NCBI GenBank assembly: GCA_040080965.1
Contig: JBEBHH010000003.1
Coordinates: 1 to 64,000 of the forward strand
Length of the DNA stretch: 64,000 nt
Reading direction: 5' to 3'
DNA from: SHZI01 sp040080965
GTDB lineage: Bacteria; Pseudomonadota; Gammaproteobacteria; Steroidobacterales; GCA-2729495
Below the pieces are notes generated by a model. That model saw only the letters and a list, made by a program, of their open reading frames with translations. It did no database searches and had not been told where the DNA came from. This document shows, one piece after another, positions 7,967 to 18,428 of the stretch (its first letter is position 1; every line of letters starts with the position of its first letter). Made by a program: the position numbers and the translations under genes.

Positions 7967-8321
7967 CGGTCGTCCTCCTGTATCCACAATTTTCTAACGG
8001 CCAGACTCTTCTGACCTGAAAGACAGCCAGCCAATGTTCAGTAGCTACCCTTCCGGAACACCCCGCCCGAAAGAGTGGCACACCGCCACCGGTTCCCATC
8101 CCTCTTTAACTGCCTGCTGAACAGCCGGCAGGCGCGGAGAGCATACACCAAAACCCGCGTCAACCATGACTTCTGCTGCCGCGGAGCAGGCATGGGTCCG
8201 CCCCCGGCCAGGGTATCCACGTTCGGTGTGTTGCCGACAAACGTTGACGTGGCGTCGCTATCCCCGCATCCTTCGCCCTTTCCATCCTGACGACAGTCGC
8301 CTGCAGCCCCTGGAGGAATCC
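7967..8321. promoter_or_regulatory. Divergent intergenic region
   Basis: About 355 bp between the divergent lipoprotein (minus) and TetR (plus) genes. It must hold both promoters. A GCCTGC-N10-GCAGGC inverted repeat is visible near 8111-8132 and may be an operator. No convincing reading frame or RNA gene was seen. Promoter elements are not clear enough to place. Confidence 0.4.
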
Positions 8322-8909
8322 ATGCCGCGCATTGAAGCCGCTAGCATCGAGGAGCATGTACGGGTGCAGACCACCCGCATCCTCGATGTGGCCACGCGGC
8401 TCTTCCAGGAACGCGGTTACCGCAAGACCGACCTTGAAGACATTGCTCAGGCGGTTGGCCTCGCGCGCAACTCGCTGTACCGGTATTACAAGAACAAGGA
8501 TTTCATACTGCTGGCCTGCGTGGAGCGGGACATGGGTGCCTTCGTCACCCGGATGAGGAGCCTGGAAACTGAATTTTCCGATCCCGTAGCGCGCATCGGG
8601 GCCTGGCTGGATATGCAGATGGACATGGCCATCAGCCCGGCGCACGCCACCCTGGAGGTCATGGCCGAAATCCGTACAGATGCACCCGAGCTGCGGAAGC
8701 GGCTCATGGAGCTGCACGATGCGCCCGGCAACGTGCTGGAGGGGGCGGTCTCTGAAGCCGTCCGCGGCAAGCGCCGTGACGCGGCCCTGATCATCGCCCT
8801 CATCAGGGGCATGGTGGAGGCGGCGGCCGGCCAGGCCATGCGCAGGGAAAACAAGACGGCGGTGAAGCGCGAACTGCGCCGGGCCGTCGAGCGCATCATC
8901 GATAGTTGA
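8322..8909 (+). CDS. TetR-family transcriptional regulator
   Basis: A 195-residue TetR-type repressor. The N-terminal helix-turn-helix is clear: RILDVATRLFQERGYRKTDL, then EDIAQAVGLARNSLYRYYKNKD. The remaining helical domain is the ligand-binding and dimerisation part. The ATG at 8322 is preceded by TGGAGGAATCC. An open frame extends 150 bases further upstream without support. It lies directly upstream of, and almost touching, an MFS efflux gene. It is probably that gene's local repressor, released by the pump's substrate. Confidence 0.9.
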   Translation: MPRIEAASIEEHVRVQTTRILDVATRLFQERGYRKTDLEDIAQAVGLARNSLYRYYKNKDFILLACVERDMGAFVTRMRSLETEFSDPVARIGAWLDMQMDMAISPAHATLEVMAEIRTDAPELRKRLMELHDAPGNVLEGAVSEAVRGKRRDAALIIALIRGMVEAAAGQAMRRENKTAVKRELRRAVERIIDS

Positions 8910-8953
8910 GGCGCATCGTCGTCCTGATTGCGGCCATCAGCTATGGAGTCGCT

Positions 8954-10339
8954 GTGAACGAACCGAACCTCAGACCCCTTCTTCTAGTCCTGTTCGTCGG
9001 CGTGCTCATGGGCGCGCTCGACCTGGCGATCATTGGCCCGGCGCTGCCGGCCATTCAGGCCGACCTGGGCCTCGACGCCAGGTCACTGGCCTGGATCTTC
9101 AACATCTACGTGCTCTTCCAGTTGATGGGCACGCCGCTGATGGCCAAGCTCTCGGACCGTTATGGCCGGCGTGCGATCTACGTGCTGAACCTGGCGCTGT
9201 TCGGACTCGGTTCACTGATCCTGGCGACGGCCCCGAGCTTTGCCGTGCTGCTCGTGGGCCGGGCCATCCAGGGCCTCGGTGCGGGTGGCATCTTTCCGGT
9301 GGCCAGTGCCGTGATTGGCGACACCTTCCCCCCGGAGAAGCGTGGCCAGACACTCGGCCTGCTCGGAGCCGTATTCGGCATCGCTTTCCTGGTCGGGCCC
9401 ATACTGGGCGGCGTGCTGCTGCGCTTTTCCTGGCACTGGCTGTTCCTCATCAACCTGCCCATTGTCCTCCTGCTGATCTGGCAGGCACTGAGGCTGCTGC
9501 CGGGCACCCGTGCCGCCGACCCGAAGCCCTTCGATGCCGCCGGCGCCCTGTCGCTGTCGCTCGTCCTCGGCAGCCTTGCGATCGTCTTCACCGAGATGGA
9601 CAGCAGCCGGCTGCTGGAAAGCCTGACGTCGCTGCCCGTGGCGCCGTTCGCCCTGCTGGTGATCGTGCTGACGCCGGTCTTCTGGGCCATCGAACGGCGC
9701 GCGGCAGATCCCATCCTGCCACCGCGGCTGCTGTCGTCCCTGCAGATGCGCCTGACGAGTGCTATCGCCATCGGCACCGGGACGCTCGAAGCGGGCTCGG
9801 CGTTCTTTCCCGCGCTGGCCGTGGCAGCCCTTGGTGTCACCGACTACAACGCCAGCCTCCTGATGCTGCCCTCCGTGCTCGCCACGACCATTGGCGCGCC
9901 GCTGACGGGCCGTATGCTCAACGGGATGGGTTCCCGGCTGATCGTCCAGCTCGGACTGGCCGGCGTCGCCATCGGCACCCTCATGTACGCGCTCCTGGAC
10001 CTGACGCTCGCGATATTCATCGTCGGCGGGATCATCGGGGGCTTCGGCTTCTCGGCCCTCCTCGGCGCGCCGTTGCGTTTCATCGTGCTGAACGAGGCGG
10101 AGGCGGCGGATCGCGGCACGGCCCAGGGGCTGCTGACCGTCTTCCTGGCCATCGGCCAGCTGTCGGGAGCTGCAGTCATCGGCGGCGTTGCGACGTCCCG
10201 GGGTGGCGGAACGGATGGCTACCAGATGGCGTTGCTGATCCTGGGCATCCTGACGGCCGTGCTGGTCGTTGCCGCCTTCGGCCTGAAATCCCGGACCGTC
10301 GAGCAGGCAGAGGCCGCGAGCACTGCGGCAAAGGCCTAG
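8954..10339 (+). CDS. MFS transporter, DHA2-type drug efflux pump
   Basis: A roughly 461-residue multi-pass inner-membrane protein of the major facilitator superfamily. The length and the motif order (LDLAIIGPALPAIQADL, then the motif-A loop AKLSDRYGRRAIY) indicate a 14-helix proton-coupled drug exporter of the EmrB/QacA branch. I prefer the GTG at 8954, preceded by GGAG. A TTG at 8906 overlapping the TetR stop would add 16 residues. It is cotranscribed with the TetR gene. Its stop overlaps the convergent gene's stop in the palindrome CTAG (10336-10339). Confidence 0.88.
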   Translation: MNEPNLRPLLLVLFVGVLMGALDLAIIGPALPAIQADLGLDARSLAWIFNIYVLFQLMGTPLMAKLSDRYGRRAIYVLNLALFGLGSLILATAPSFAVLLVGRAIQGLGAGGIFPVASAVIGDTFPPEKRGQTLGLLGAVFGIAFLVGPILGGVLLRFSWHWLFLINLPIVLLLIWQALRLLPGTRAADPKPFDAAGALSLSLVLGSLAIVFTEMDSSRLLESLTSLPVAPFALLVIVLTPVFWAIERRAADPILPPRLLSSLQMRLTSAIAIGTGTLEAGSAFFPALAVAALGVTDYNASLLMLPSVLATTIGAPLTGRMLNGMGSRLIVQLGLAGVAIGTLMYALLDLTLAIFIVGGIIGGFGFSALLGAPLRFIVLNEAEAADRGTAQGLLTVFLAIGQLSGAAVIGGVATSRGGGTDGYQMALLILGILTAVLVVAAFGLKSRTVEQAEAASTAAKA

Positions 10340-10908
10340 GCCCGGATGCGCCTGGCCACCCACGCACCGGCTGCGGCAAGCACGGCAATGAACATGGCGC
10401 CGTTGCTGACCACGATGAAGCCCAGCTTGCACTTCTTGGCGAGCACCAGCAGGGCGGGCAGCCAGCCGACCTCCGTCGGGTACAGCACGATCGTCGACAC
10501 CGCGGCCACGTTCTCCAGCCAGTCGAAGGCCGTCGCGAGCATCAGTACGAGCAGCAGCTTGCGCGCCACCAGCGCCTCGTAGACCCGCGGCAGGCCATTG
10601 CGGAGTCCGAACGCGACGGTGGCCGTGATGAACAGGCCCGCAAAGAACGGAAAGGCGTAGTCGATGAGCGTAAAGGCGTAGTACAGCTCCCGCGCCTGCT
10701 CCGTGTAGCCGGCCAGCTGGGGGTAGACCTGTGCCGCCTGCAGGTCATTCTGCAGGTCGAAGGGCGCCGCGCCTGCCGCGTACTCCGGGAACCGCTCGCC
10801 AATCCGCATCAGTGCCTGCAGCGAACCCACGAACAGGACGAGCACGATGAGATACAGCCACCATGTCCTCGAAATCCGGATTGCCAGGTCCTGCAGGCGT
10901 CCAAGCAT
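10336..10908 (-). CDS. Hypothetical membrane protein
   Basis: A 190-residue protein with about four hydrophobic helices: WLYLIVLVLFVGSLQAL at the N-terminus, one near FPFFAGLFITATVAFGL, one near LLLVLMLATAFDWLENVAA, and a C-terminal GFIVVSNGAMFIAVLAAAGA. I do not recognise the family. Acidic and aromatic residues next to helices (FDWLENV) recall small inner-membrane proteins of unknown function. The ATG at 10908 follows GGGGGAACGGCC. An ATG ten codons upstream is an alternative. It diverges from the EVE-domain gene. Confidence 0.7.
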   Translation of the reverse strand: MLGRLQDLAIRISRTWWLYLIVLVLFVGSLQALMRIGERFPEYAAGAAPFDLQNDLQAAQVYPQLAGYTEQARELYYAFTLIDYAFPFFAGLFITATVAFGLRNGLPRVYEALVARKLLLVLMLATAFDWLENVAAVSTIVLYPTEVGWLPALLVLAKKCKLGFIVVSNGAMFIAVLAAAGAWVARRIRA

Positions 10909-10965
10909 GGCCGTTCCCCCGTTGATGCCCGGCAGCATGATGCCTTTCCGGGCGGAGCTCCTCAA

Positions 10966-11424
10966 TTGAAGTACTGGCTGATGAAATCCGAGCCGTCGGT
11001 CTACGGCATCGACGACCTGAAGCGGGACAAGCGCACGAGCTGGGGCGGCGTGCGCAATTACCAGGTCCGCAACATGTTCCGGGACGAATTCGCCAGGGGC
11101 GACCTGGCGTTCTTCTATCACTCCAGCTGCGATGAGCCTGGCATCGTTGGCACCATGACGGTGACGGGCCAGGCGCAGCCCGATCCCGCACAGTTCGACC
11201 CCGAATCGGAGTACTTCGACCCGCGGAGCAAGCCTGAGTCGCCATCCTGGCTGGCGGTCGACGTGCAGTTCCAGCGCCGTTTCCACCGGCCGCTTTCCCT
11301 GGACGTGCTCCGGCGCCATCCCGGACTGGAGGGCATGCTGGTTCTCCGGCGCGGCAACCGGTTGTCAGTCACGCCGGTGACCGAGGCCGAAGCTCAATGC
11401 ATCCTCTCCCTGGCTGCCGGGTAG
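10966..11424 (+). CDS. EVE-domain protein (thymocyte nuclear protein 1-like)
   Basis: A 152-residue single-domain EVE protein. The N-terminus KYWLMKSEPSVYGIDDL, the segment WGGVRNYQVRNMFRDEF and the FFYHSS strand are typical. EVE domains share the PUA/YTH fold and are thought to bind modified bases in nucleic acid. The bacterial single-domain form has no settled role. The start codon is TTG, with GGAG about ten bases upstream. Its TAG stop lies in the short palindrome GTAGCGCTCCTAC, shared with the convergent regulator's stop. Confidence 0.88.
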   Translation: MKYWLMKSEPSVYGIDDLKRDKRTSWGGVRNYQVRNMFRDEFARGDLAFFYHSSCDEPGIVGTMTVTGQAQPDPAQFDPESEYFDPRSKPESPSWLAVDVQFQRRFHRPLSLDVLRRHPGLEGMLVLRRGNRLSVTPVTEAEAQCILSLAAG

Positions 11425-11433
11425 CGCTCCTAC
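11421..11433. repeat. Truncated REP-like palindrome containing two stop codons
   Basis: GTAGCGCTCCTAC between two convergent genes. On the minus strand it reads GTAGGAGCGCTAC, matching the start of the REP family seen elsewhere in the window. It supplies TAG to the EVE gene (plus) and TAG to the RamB-like regulator (minus). Confidence 0.5.
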
Positions 11434-12986
11434 CTTTCGTCCAGGATTTCCTGGCGGACGTCAGCGATCTCGGCGGCGCGGGACGCCGGGCTCGTGGTGC
11501 TGCAGCGGGGCGTCCTCGGGCACGCGCTGCTGCGCGGGCAGATCACGCTGGCCGGCGACTCCAGGGCCTCGCCGATCCACTCGATGTTCAGTACCCGGCC
11601 GATGGCCTGGATGGCCTGGGCTGCGACCTTTGGCACGACTGCCTGGCCTGCGTGACGCCGGCAGGCCTGGCCGATGCTCGCCACCACATCCTCCGCATCG
11701 ATACCCTGGGACGCCAGGGCCGGCACGAGGTCGACGCCCACCGAAAGCACGTGGGGATTGCCGGCCATGTCCTTCGTGCGCACCGAATGGCAGCAGTAGA
11801 GCAGCGAGCGCTCGCCATCGATCAGCACTGAAATCTGCGACGCGGGCTGCGACGTGCGAGCCTGCTCCAGCATGCGGAAGACAGCCCAGCGGGGGCAGGG
11901 GTCCGACACCATCGCCAGGTTGCCCCAGGGCAGGGGGATGCCATTGCCGCGATACACCGCGCGCAGGAAGCCCGGCGGGTAGGCGTCGAAGAAATGCCAG
12001 TGCCGGTAGGGCGACACGGCCGTCATCCGCCGCATGATCACCGCGGGCGTGAGTTCGAGACGGCTGCCGGCCTCGACCCGGTAGTTCTCGCGGGTCAGGA
12101 ACCGCCGGAAGGGCCGTTTCGGGCAGAGCAGGGCGCCCGCGAAGAAGCTGCATTCGAAATCGCGCCAGGCAAACAGCACATCCTGGGCGTTCATGCCGCC
12201 GGTGTTCTGCTCGGCGCCCGCCGGGCTGCCGCCCATTTCGCCGCCCGTGGCATGGGCCGATTTCAGGCCGTCCCCGCCGTGCAGCACCTTGTGCGCCAGG
12301 TGCGACGCGAGGTCGAACTTGAGTCGCGCCGGGTCCTTCTGCAGCTGACGGTTCATGTAGATGGTGGATGGCGACTCGAAGAACGACCTGACCATGCTGC
12401 GCACTTCGCGGTCGTTGTCCCGCGCCAGCAGGGGCTTGCGGTCGAACCACTCGATGGCGACGCCATGGCGCTTGCACAGGCGCATCAGGTCGTCGACCGT
12501 CAACGGAAAGCGCCGCTCACCCACTTCTTCGGCCGAACGCTCCAGGTCGGGGAAGTCGTTGCGGGACATCTCCTGGTAGGAGCGGATCAGCAGGTGGGCG
12601 AACTGGCGCCCGCTGGTGCCCGTCTGGGCCAGCAGTTCCGGGATCGCGGCCTCGAGCAGTTCCCGGGAAAACAGGAAGCCGGGCTCCAGCGGGATGCGGG
12701 CCATGCCGCCCCGGGCCTTGCCCTTGGGGGGCGATTCGACCTCGGGGTTCTCGTCGAGGAACCACCGTGCGTCCTTCTGGAACAGGTTGGCCAGCAGGTC
12801 CAGCAGGGAAGCAGACGGTATGCGCTGGCCCGTCTCGATCATGCTGAGATACGACACCGACGGTGCGACGTCCGCGTCCAGCTGGATGCAGCGTGAGGAG
12901 ACGTCCTGCAGGGTCAGGCCGTTGCGCTTCCGCAGGTTGCGGATCTTGGCGCCCAGGAAATGACTCTTCCGGAGGAGACCTGACAT
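11430..12986 (-). CDS. XRE-type regulator of the RamB/DUF3612 kind, probable aceBAK regulator
   Basis: A 518-residue regulator. Residues about 10-65 are an XRE helix-turn-helix (GLTLQDVSSRC, then SVSYLSMIETGQRIPSASLL). The middle includes an IrrE/ImmA-like stretch (FDLASHLAHKVLHGG). The C-terminal half matches the short-chain acyl-CoA-type regulators exemplified by RamB, which controls acetate and glyoxylate genes in Corynebacterium. Family members with DUF3612 sit next to aceB in several gammaproteobacteria. Here the gene is divergent from aceBAK, with phased repeats in the gap, so control of the glyoxylate shunt in response to acetyl- or propionyl-CoA status is the natural inference. C-terminal cysteines (ICPRSSACPRTPRC) may bind metal. 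Confidence 0.85.
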   Translation of the reverse strand: MSGLLRKSHFLGAKIRNLRKRNGLTLQDVSSRCIQLDADVAPSVSYLSMIETGQRIPSASLLDLLANLFQKDARWFLDENPEVESPPKGKARGGMARIPLEPGFLFSRELLEAAIPELLAQTGTSGRQFAHLLIRSYQEMSRNDFPDLERSAEEVGERRFPLTVDDLMRLCKRHGVAIEWFDRKPLLARDNDREVRSMVRSFFESPSTIYMNRQLQKDPARLKFDLASHLAHKVLHGGDGLKSAHATGGEMGGSPAGAEQNTGGMNAQDVLFAWRDFECSFFAGALLCPKRPFRRFLTRENYRVEAGSRLELTPAVIMRRMTAVSPYRHWHFFDAYPPGFLRAVYRGNGIPLPWGNLAMVSDPCPRWAVFRMLEQARTSQPASQISVLIDGERSLLYCCHSVRTKDMAGNPHVLSVGVDLVPALASQGIDAEDVVASIGQACRRHAGQAVVPKVAAQAIQAIGRVLNIEWIGEALESPASVICPRSSACPRTPRCSTTSPASRAAEIADVRQEILDER

Positions 12987-13005
12987 AAGTGCAGGAAAAT
13001 GCCGT

Positions 13006-13043
13006 TGTGAAATTTACACTGTGAAATTTCTGTTGTGAAATTT
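13006..13043. promoter_or_regulatory. Three phased TGTGAAATTT repeats upstream of aceB
   Basis: TGTGAAATTT occurs at 13006-13015, 13020-13029 and 13034-13043, an exact 14-bp period. Each copy contains AAATTT, and the third is the palindrome GAAATTTC. The repeats lie in the AT-rich gap between the divergent regulator and aceB, where the promoters must be. They are the best candidates for the regulator's operator array. Confidence 0.75.
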
Positions 13044-13071
13044 CTCTGAAAAATTATCGTAGAGTCCCCCG

Positions 13072-14688
13072 GTGAAAAGCGCAACCATGAATCCGGGCGC
13101 CCCGGCCGGGACGCCCGCCACCCTCCACGGCCCTGCCCTCGGCGGGGCCGAGGCCATCCTCAATGAACGCGCCCTGACGCTCGTGGCGCACCTGCACCGG
13201 CAGTTCAATCCGCGGCGGCTCGAGCTGCTGGCCCGTCGCCGTGTCCGGCAGGCAGAACTCGATGCCGGCCAGCTCCCCGGTTTCCTCCCCGAGACCGCCG
13301 GCATCCGCAGCGGTGACTGGCGCATTGCACCGGTGCCCGCGGACCTACAGGACCGTCGCGTGGAGATCACGGGCCCTGTCGAACGGAAGATGATGATCAA
13401 CGCCCTCAACTCGAAGGCCCGGGCGTTCATGGCCGACTGCGAGGATTCCTGCGCGCCGACCTGGGAAAACGTCGTCCGGGGGCAGCAGAACCTGAAGGAT
13501 GCGGCGGACCGGACCATCAGCTTCACGAACCCGGCCAGCGGCAAGCAGTACCGGCTGAATGACAGGATCGCCACCCTGATCGTCCGGCCCCGTGGCTGGC
13601 ACCTGCCGGAGAAGCACGTGCGCGTCGATGGCGAGATCACGTCCGGCTCGCTCTTCGACTTTGCCGTCTATCTCTCCAACAACCACGAGGCGCTGGCCCG
13701 TCACGGCACCGGTCCCTACTTCTACCTGCCCAAGATGGAAAGCCATCTGGAGGCGCGCCTCTGGAACGACGTGTTCAACGCCGCCCAGGACTGGCTCGGC
13801 ATGCGCCGGGGGACCATCAAGGCGACCGTGCTGATCGAGACCATCCTTGCCGCCTTCGAGATGGACGAGATCCTCCACGAACTGCGCGAACACTCCGCCG
13901 GCCTCAATTGCGGCCGGTGGGACTACATCTTCAGCTTCATCAAGAAATTCAGGAATCGGGCCGACTTCGTGCTGCCTGACCGGAGCACCGTGACCATGGA
14001 CCGGCACTTCCTGAAGTCCTACGTGGACCTGCTCATCAGGACCTGCCACCGGCGGGGAGCGCATGCCATGGGCGGCATGGCGGCGCAGATTCCCATCAAG
14101 AACGATCCCGAGGCAAATGCCGCGGCCATGACGCGCGTCCGCGCCGACAAGCTGCGCGAGGCGCACGCTGGCCACGATGGCACCTGGATTGCGCACCCCG
14201 GTCTCGCGGAGATCGCCCTGGAGGCGTTTGATTCCGTGATGACCGGCCCGAACCAGCTGAACGTGCTGCGCACCGATGCGTCGGTGACGGCGGCGGACCT
14301 GCTCGACGTTCCGCAGGGCGAAGTCACCGACGCCGGCCTGCGCCACAACATCCGGGTTGGAGTCCAGTATGTCGAGGCCTGGCTCGGGGGGCTCGGATGC
14401 GTCCCGCTCTACAACCTCATGGAGGACGCCGCCACCGCCGAGATCTCCCGGGCCCAGATCTGGCAGTGGGTCCGTCACGGTGCCCGCACCACGGATGGCC
14501 GGGCCGTCACGGCCGGGCGGTTCGACGCCACGCTCCGGGAGGAGTTGCAGGTGATCTCCCGCGAGCTGGGTGCCCAGCGCTTCACCACGGGCCACTTTGA
14601 CGCCGCCGCCGCCCTGTTCGGCGACATGATCCGCAAGCCCGACTTCGATGAATTCCTGACCCTGCCGGCCTACGAGCGGCTGGCGTGA
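13072..14688 (+). CDS. aceB: Malate synthase A
   Basis: Condenses glyoxylate and acetyl-CoA to malate, the second step of the glyoxylate shunt. It has 538 residues, the usual A-type length. Characteristic segments are FMADCEDSCAPTWENVVRGQ, the active-site RPRGWHLPEKH, MGGMAAQIPIK and the C-terminal NLMEDAATAEISRAQIWQW. The start is either GTG at 13072 or ATG at 13087. Neither has a strong ribosome-binding site. It is the first gene of aceB-aceA-aceK, with a 31-base gap to aceA. It is transcribed away from the RamB-like regulator, across the phased TGTGAAATTT repeats. Confidence 0.97.
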   Translation: MKSATMNPGAPAGTPATLHGPALGGAEAILNERALTLVAHLHRQFNPRRLELLARRRVRQAELDAGQLPGFLPETAGIRSGDWRIAPVPADLQDRRVEITGPVERKMMINALNSKARAFMADCEDSCAPTWENVVRGQQNLKDAADRTISFTNPASGKQYRLNDRIATLIVRPRGWHLPEKHVRVDGEITSGSLFDFAVYLSNNHEALARHGTGPYFYLPKMESHLEARLWNDVFNAAQDWLGMRRGTIKATVLIETILAAFEMDEILHELREHSAGLNCGRWDYIFSFIKKFRNRADFVLPDRSTVTMDRHFLKSYVDLLIRTCHRRGAHAMGGMAAQIPIKNDPEANAAAMTRVRADKLREAHAGHDGTWIAHPGLAEIALEAFDSVMTGPNQLNVLRTDASVTAADLLDVPQGEVTDAGLRHNIRVGVQYVEAWLGGLGCVPLYNLMEDAATAEISRAQIWQWVRHGARTTDGRAVTAGRFDATLREELQVISRELGAQRFTTGHFDAAAALFGDMIRKPDFDEFLTLPAYERLA

Positions 14689-14719
14689 CACTCAACACGA
14701 CGCAAACGGAAGCAGCCCC

Positions 14720-16021
<1,302 letters not shown>

Positions 16022-16044
16022 GCCGTTGAAACAATCCCTGCACC

Positions 16045-17805
16045 ATGGACGGCGGTAGCCCGGCATCCATGGTGCAGGAACTCGCCCGCCGGACCGCGGC
16101 CGAGATCTTCGCCGCCTTCGAGGATTACAACCACGCGTTTCGTGCCATCACGCGTCGCGCCGAGCGCCGCTTCGTGGAGCGCGAGTGGCAGCTGGGGCAG
16201 CGGGACGCCGTGGAGCGCATCGAGCTGTACGACCGGCGGGTCGAGAAGTGCCTGGCGGACCTGGTGGGGCGGCTCGGCCGGCACATTGCCGAGGAGTCCA
16301 TGTGGCGCGAGATCAAGGCCGAGTTCGCCAGCCTGATTGCCAACTGCCCCGACCGCAAGTTTGACGCAACCTTCTTCAACTCGCTCACGCGCAAGGTCTT
16401 CAAGACCGTCGGCGTGAACCGGGATGTGGAGTTCGCCACCGTCGCCGACGAGGAGGGCGAGAGCCACGCGCCCCCGCGGCCTGGCGACTTGCCGGTGCGC
16501 GCCGCCGGCCACGGCGTGGAGCTGCTGCCTGCCGTCCTGCACCTTCTGGACGGAGTGCCCTGGGCCCGGCACTGCGCTGACGTGTCGGCCTCGGCACGTT
16601 TCATCGCGGAGGAAATCACTGCGGTGCTCAAGGCCCGGTCGCTGGAGCCCACGGGTCTCCAGCTGGAGGTCCTGCAGACCGTCTTCTACCGGGCCACCCG
16701 CGCGTTTCTGGTGGGCAAGGTGGCGGGCGAGGGCTGGGCCCTGCCGCTGGTCATCGCCTTTGCGCACACGGACAGCGGTATCGTGGCTGACGCCGTGATG
16801 ATGTCGGAATACGAGGTCCGGCCGCTCTTCGGGTTCTCGCGCTCCTACTTCCACGCGGACCTGCCGGCCGTCGAGCCGGCCATCCGGTACCTGAGCGGGA
16901 TCATGCCGGGCAAGCCGGTGGACGAGATCTACACAGTGCTCGGCCGGGCCAAGCAGGGCAAGACCGAGCGCTACCGCAGCCTCTTCCGCCACCTGGCCCG
17001 TTCCACGGATTCCTTCGTCCACGCCGAGGGCATCCGCGGCATGGTGATGATCGTCTTCACGCTGTTTTCGTCGGAACTGGTGTTCAAGGTGATCCGGGAC
17101 CGCTTTGCGGAGCCGAAGACGGCATCCCGTGAAGAGGTCATGCAGAAGTACCGGTTCGTCTTCGAGCACGACCGGGTCGGAAGGCTCGTTGACGCCCAGG
17201 AGTACCGGCAGCTGCGGTTTCCGAAGGCCCGCTTTTCCCCGGAACTGCTCGAGGAGCTGCTGACCTCGGCCTCGGCCACCTGCCGGCTCGAGGGTGACGA
17301 CCTGATCATCGGCCACTGCTACATGGAGCGGCGCATGAAGCCGCTGGACGTCTTCCTGCGGGAGGCAAGTCCGGATGCCGCGCGACGGGCCATCCGCGAC
17401 TACGGGCAGGCCATCCGCGACCTCGCCCTCAGCAACGTCTTCCCCGGCGACCTGCTTCTGAAGAACTTCGGCGTGTCACGCCATGGCCGCGTGGTCTTCT
17501 ATGACTACGACGAGCTGTGCCTGGTCACGGAGTGCACTTTCCGCGACCTTCCCGTGGCCCGCGACGATGAGGATGAAATGCGCTCGGAGCCCTGGTTCTT
17601 CGTGGGGACGACGGATGTCTTTCCCGAGCAGTTCCTCGAATTCCTTGGCCTGCGGGGAGCGCTGCGCGAGGAATTCATCCGCCACCACTCGGACCTTCTG
17701 ACGGCGGACTACTGGCGCAAGCTGAAGGCCTGCCACCTGGCCGAGCGTCACCTGGAGGTCGTGCCGTACACGCGGCGGCGGGCGACACTGTCGCTGCCGG
17801 ACTGA
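16045..17805 (+). CDS. aceK: Isocitrate dehydrogenase kinase/phosphatase
   Basis: A bifunctional enzyme that phosphorylates and dephosphorylates isocitrate dehydrogenase, so setting the flux split between the TCA cycle and the glyoxylate shunt. It has 586 residues against 578 in E. coli. Family segments such as VFKVIRDRF, RFVFEHDRVGRLVDAQEYR, VFPGDLLLKNFGVSRHGRVVFYDYDELC and LRGALREEFIRHHSDLL are conserved. It lies 24 bases after aceA. The start may be ATG 16045 or ATG 16069. Its TGA abuts the convergent gene's stop, forming TGATCA. Confidence 0.97.
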   Translation: MDGGSPASMVQELARRTAAEIFAAFEDYNHAFRAITRRAERRFVEREWQLGQRDAVERIELYDRRVEKCLADLVGRLGRHIAEESMWREIKAEFASLIANCPDRKFDATFFNSLTRKVFKTVGVNRDVEFATVADEEGESHAPPRPGDLPVRAAGHGVELLPAVLHLLDGVPWARHCADVSASARFIAEEITAVLKARSLEPTGLQLEVLQTVFYRATRAFLVGKVAGEGWALPLVIAFAHTDSGIVADAVMMSEYEVRPLFGFSRSYFHADLPAVEPAIRYLSGIMPGKPVDEIYTVLGRAKQGKTERYRSLFRHLARSTDSFVHAEGIRGMVMIVFTLFSSELVFKVIRDRFAEPKTASREEVMQKYRFVFEHDRVGRLVDAQEYRQLRFPKARFSPELLEELLTSASATCRLEGDDLIIGHCYMERRMKPLDVFLREASPDAARRAIRDYGQAIRDLALSNVFPGDLLLKNFGVSRHGRVVFYDYDELCLVTECTFRDLPVARDDEDEMRSEPWFFVGTTDVFPEQFLEFLGLRGALREEFIRHHSDLLTADYWRKLKACHLAERHLEVVPYTRRRATLSLPD

Positions 17806-18327
17806 TCAGGACAGCGGGGCTCCCAGTCGCACCCGAGCCGAGTACAGCAGCACCTCCGAGTAGACCCTGTGAAAACCGAGGAGGGCGCGGAAGCCCGGGC
17901 TGAGAACGCGCTCGCCGGTTTGCCGGTCGAGCACGGGGATTACGGCCGAGCCGAAGTAAAGGCGCGTTGCGGGGCTGCCGGACTGACGGAGCGGGGCCAC
18001 CATCAGCCAGGACCGTGTGCGCCCCTGCATGTCGGCCATCAGCAGCTGGTCGTCACGGCGGCTTTCAACTGACCAGGCCGAGAATGTGTCGATGGAACCG
18101 CCGGCAAGCTGCTGCGCCTCTGCGTCGGTGGATGGCCGCGACAGGGCCCATTCGAGGATCAGCCTCTCCAGCCTGAAAACCGGGGTCGTGTAGAACGCGG
18201 CGACGTACTCGCCGATGGTCACGGCGCGCGGGATGATGCTCGCGAAGCAATCCGTGAAGGCCCCGTCCGCCCGATGGCGCTGCAGCAGGGCCCCTTCGGG
18301 GAGTTGGCACGCCACAATCGAAAACAC
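17806..18327 (-). CDS. Hypothetical protein, possibly DUF2867-like
   Basis: About 173 residues. The visible pattern is a central FSAWSVESRRDDQLLMADMQGRTRSWLMVAP, then a strand-rich part ending GFRALLGFHRVYSEVLLYSA. It is loosely like DUF2867 proteins, whose C-terminus also carries an FHR helix. The match is from memory and weak. No signal peptide or membrane helix is seen. The proposed start is GTG at 18327, with AAAGG upstream. The open frame continues 114 bases further, across the promoter region of the divergent MFS gene. It is convergent with aceK. Confidence 0.6.
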   Translation of the reverse strand: MFSIVACQLPEGALLQRHRADGAFTDCFASIIPRAVTIGEYVAAFYTTPVFRLERLILEWALSRPSTDAEAQQLAGGSIDTFSAWSVESRRDDQLLMADMQGRTRSWLMVAPLRQSGSPATRLYFGSAVIPVLDRQTGERVLSPGFRALLGFHRVYSEVLLYSARVRLGAPLS

Positions 18328-18428
18328 GATCCCGCCTTTTCCCGCCAATATCCTGTTGAATTCGCATATCCTAGCGCCCCGGCGTGGCGCCGCCTCGGCC
18401 CGCCGTCCACGATTTTCAGGAGTCATCG

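Noticed and set aside
13006..13043. Possible short CRISPR-like array
   Set aside because: Units are 10 bp with 4-bp gaps in a promoter region; this is an operator array, not a CRISPR.
13345..14691. Long minus-strand open frame opposite aceB
   Set aside because: It mirrors a certain gene in a GC-rich sequence, has no recognisable domain, and its composition (Gly, Val, Arg, His) is typical of antisense frames.
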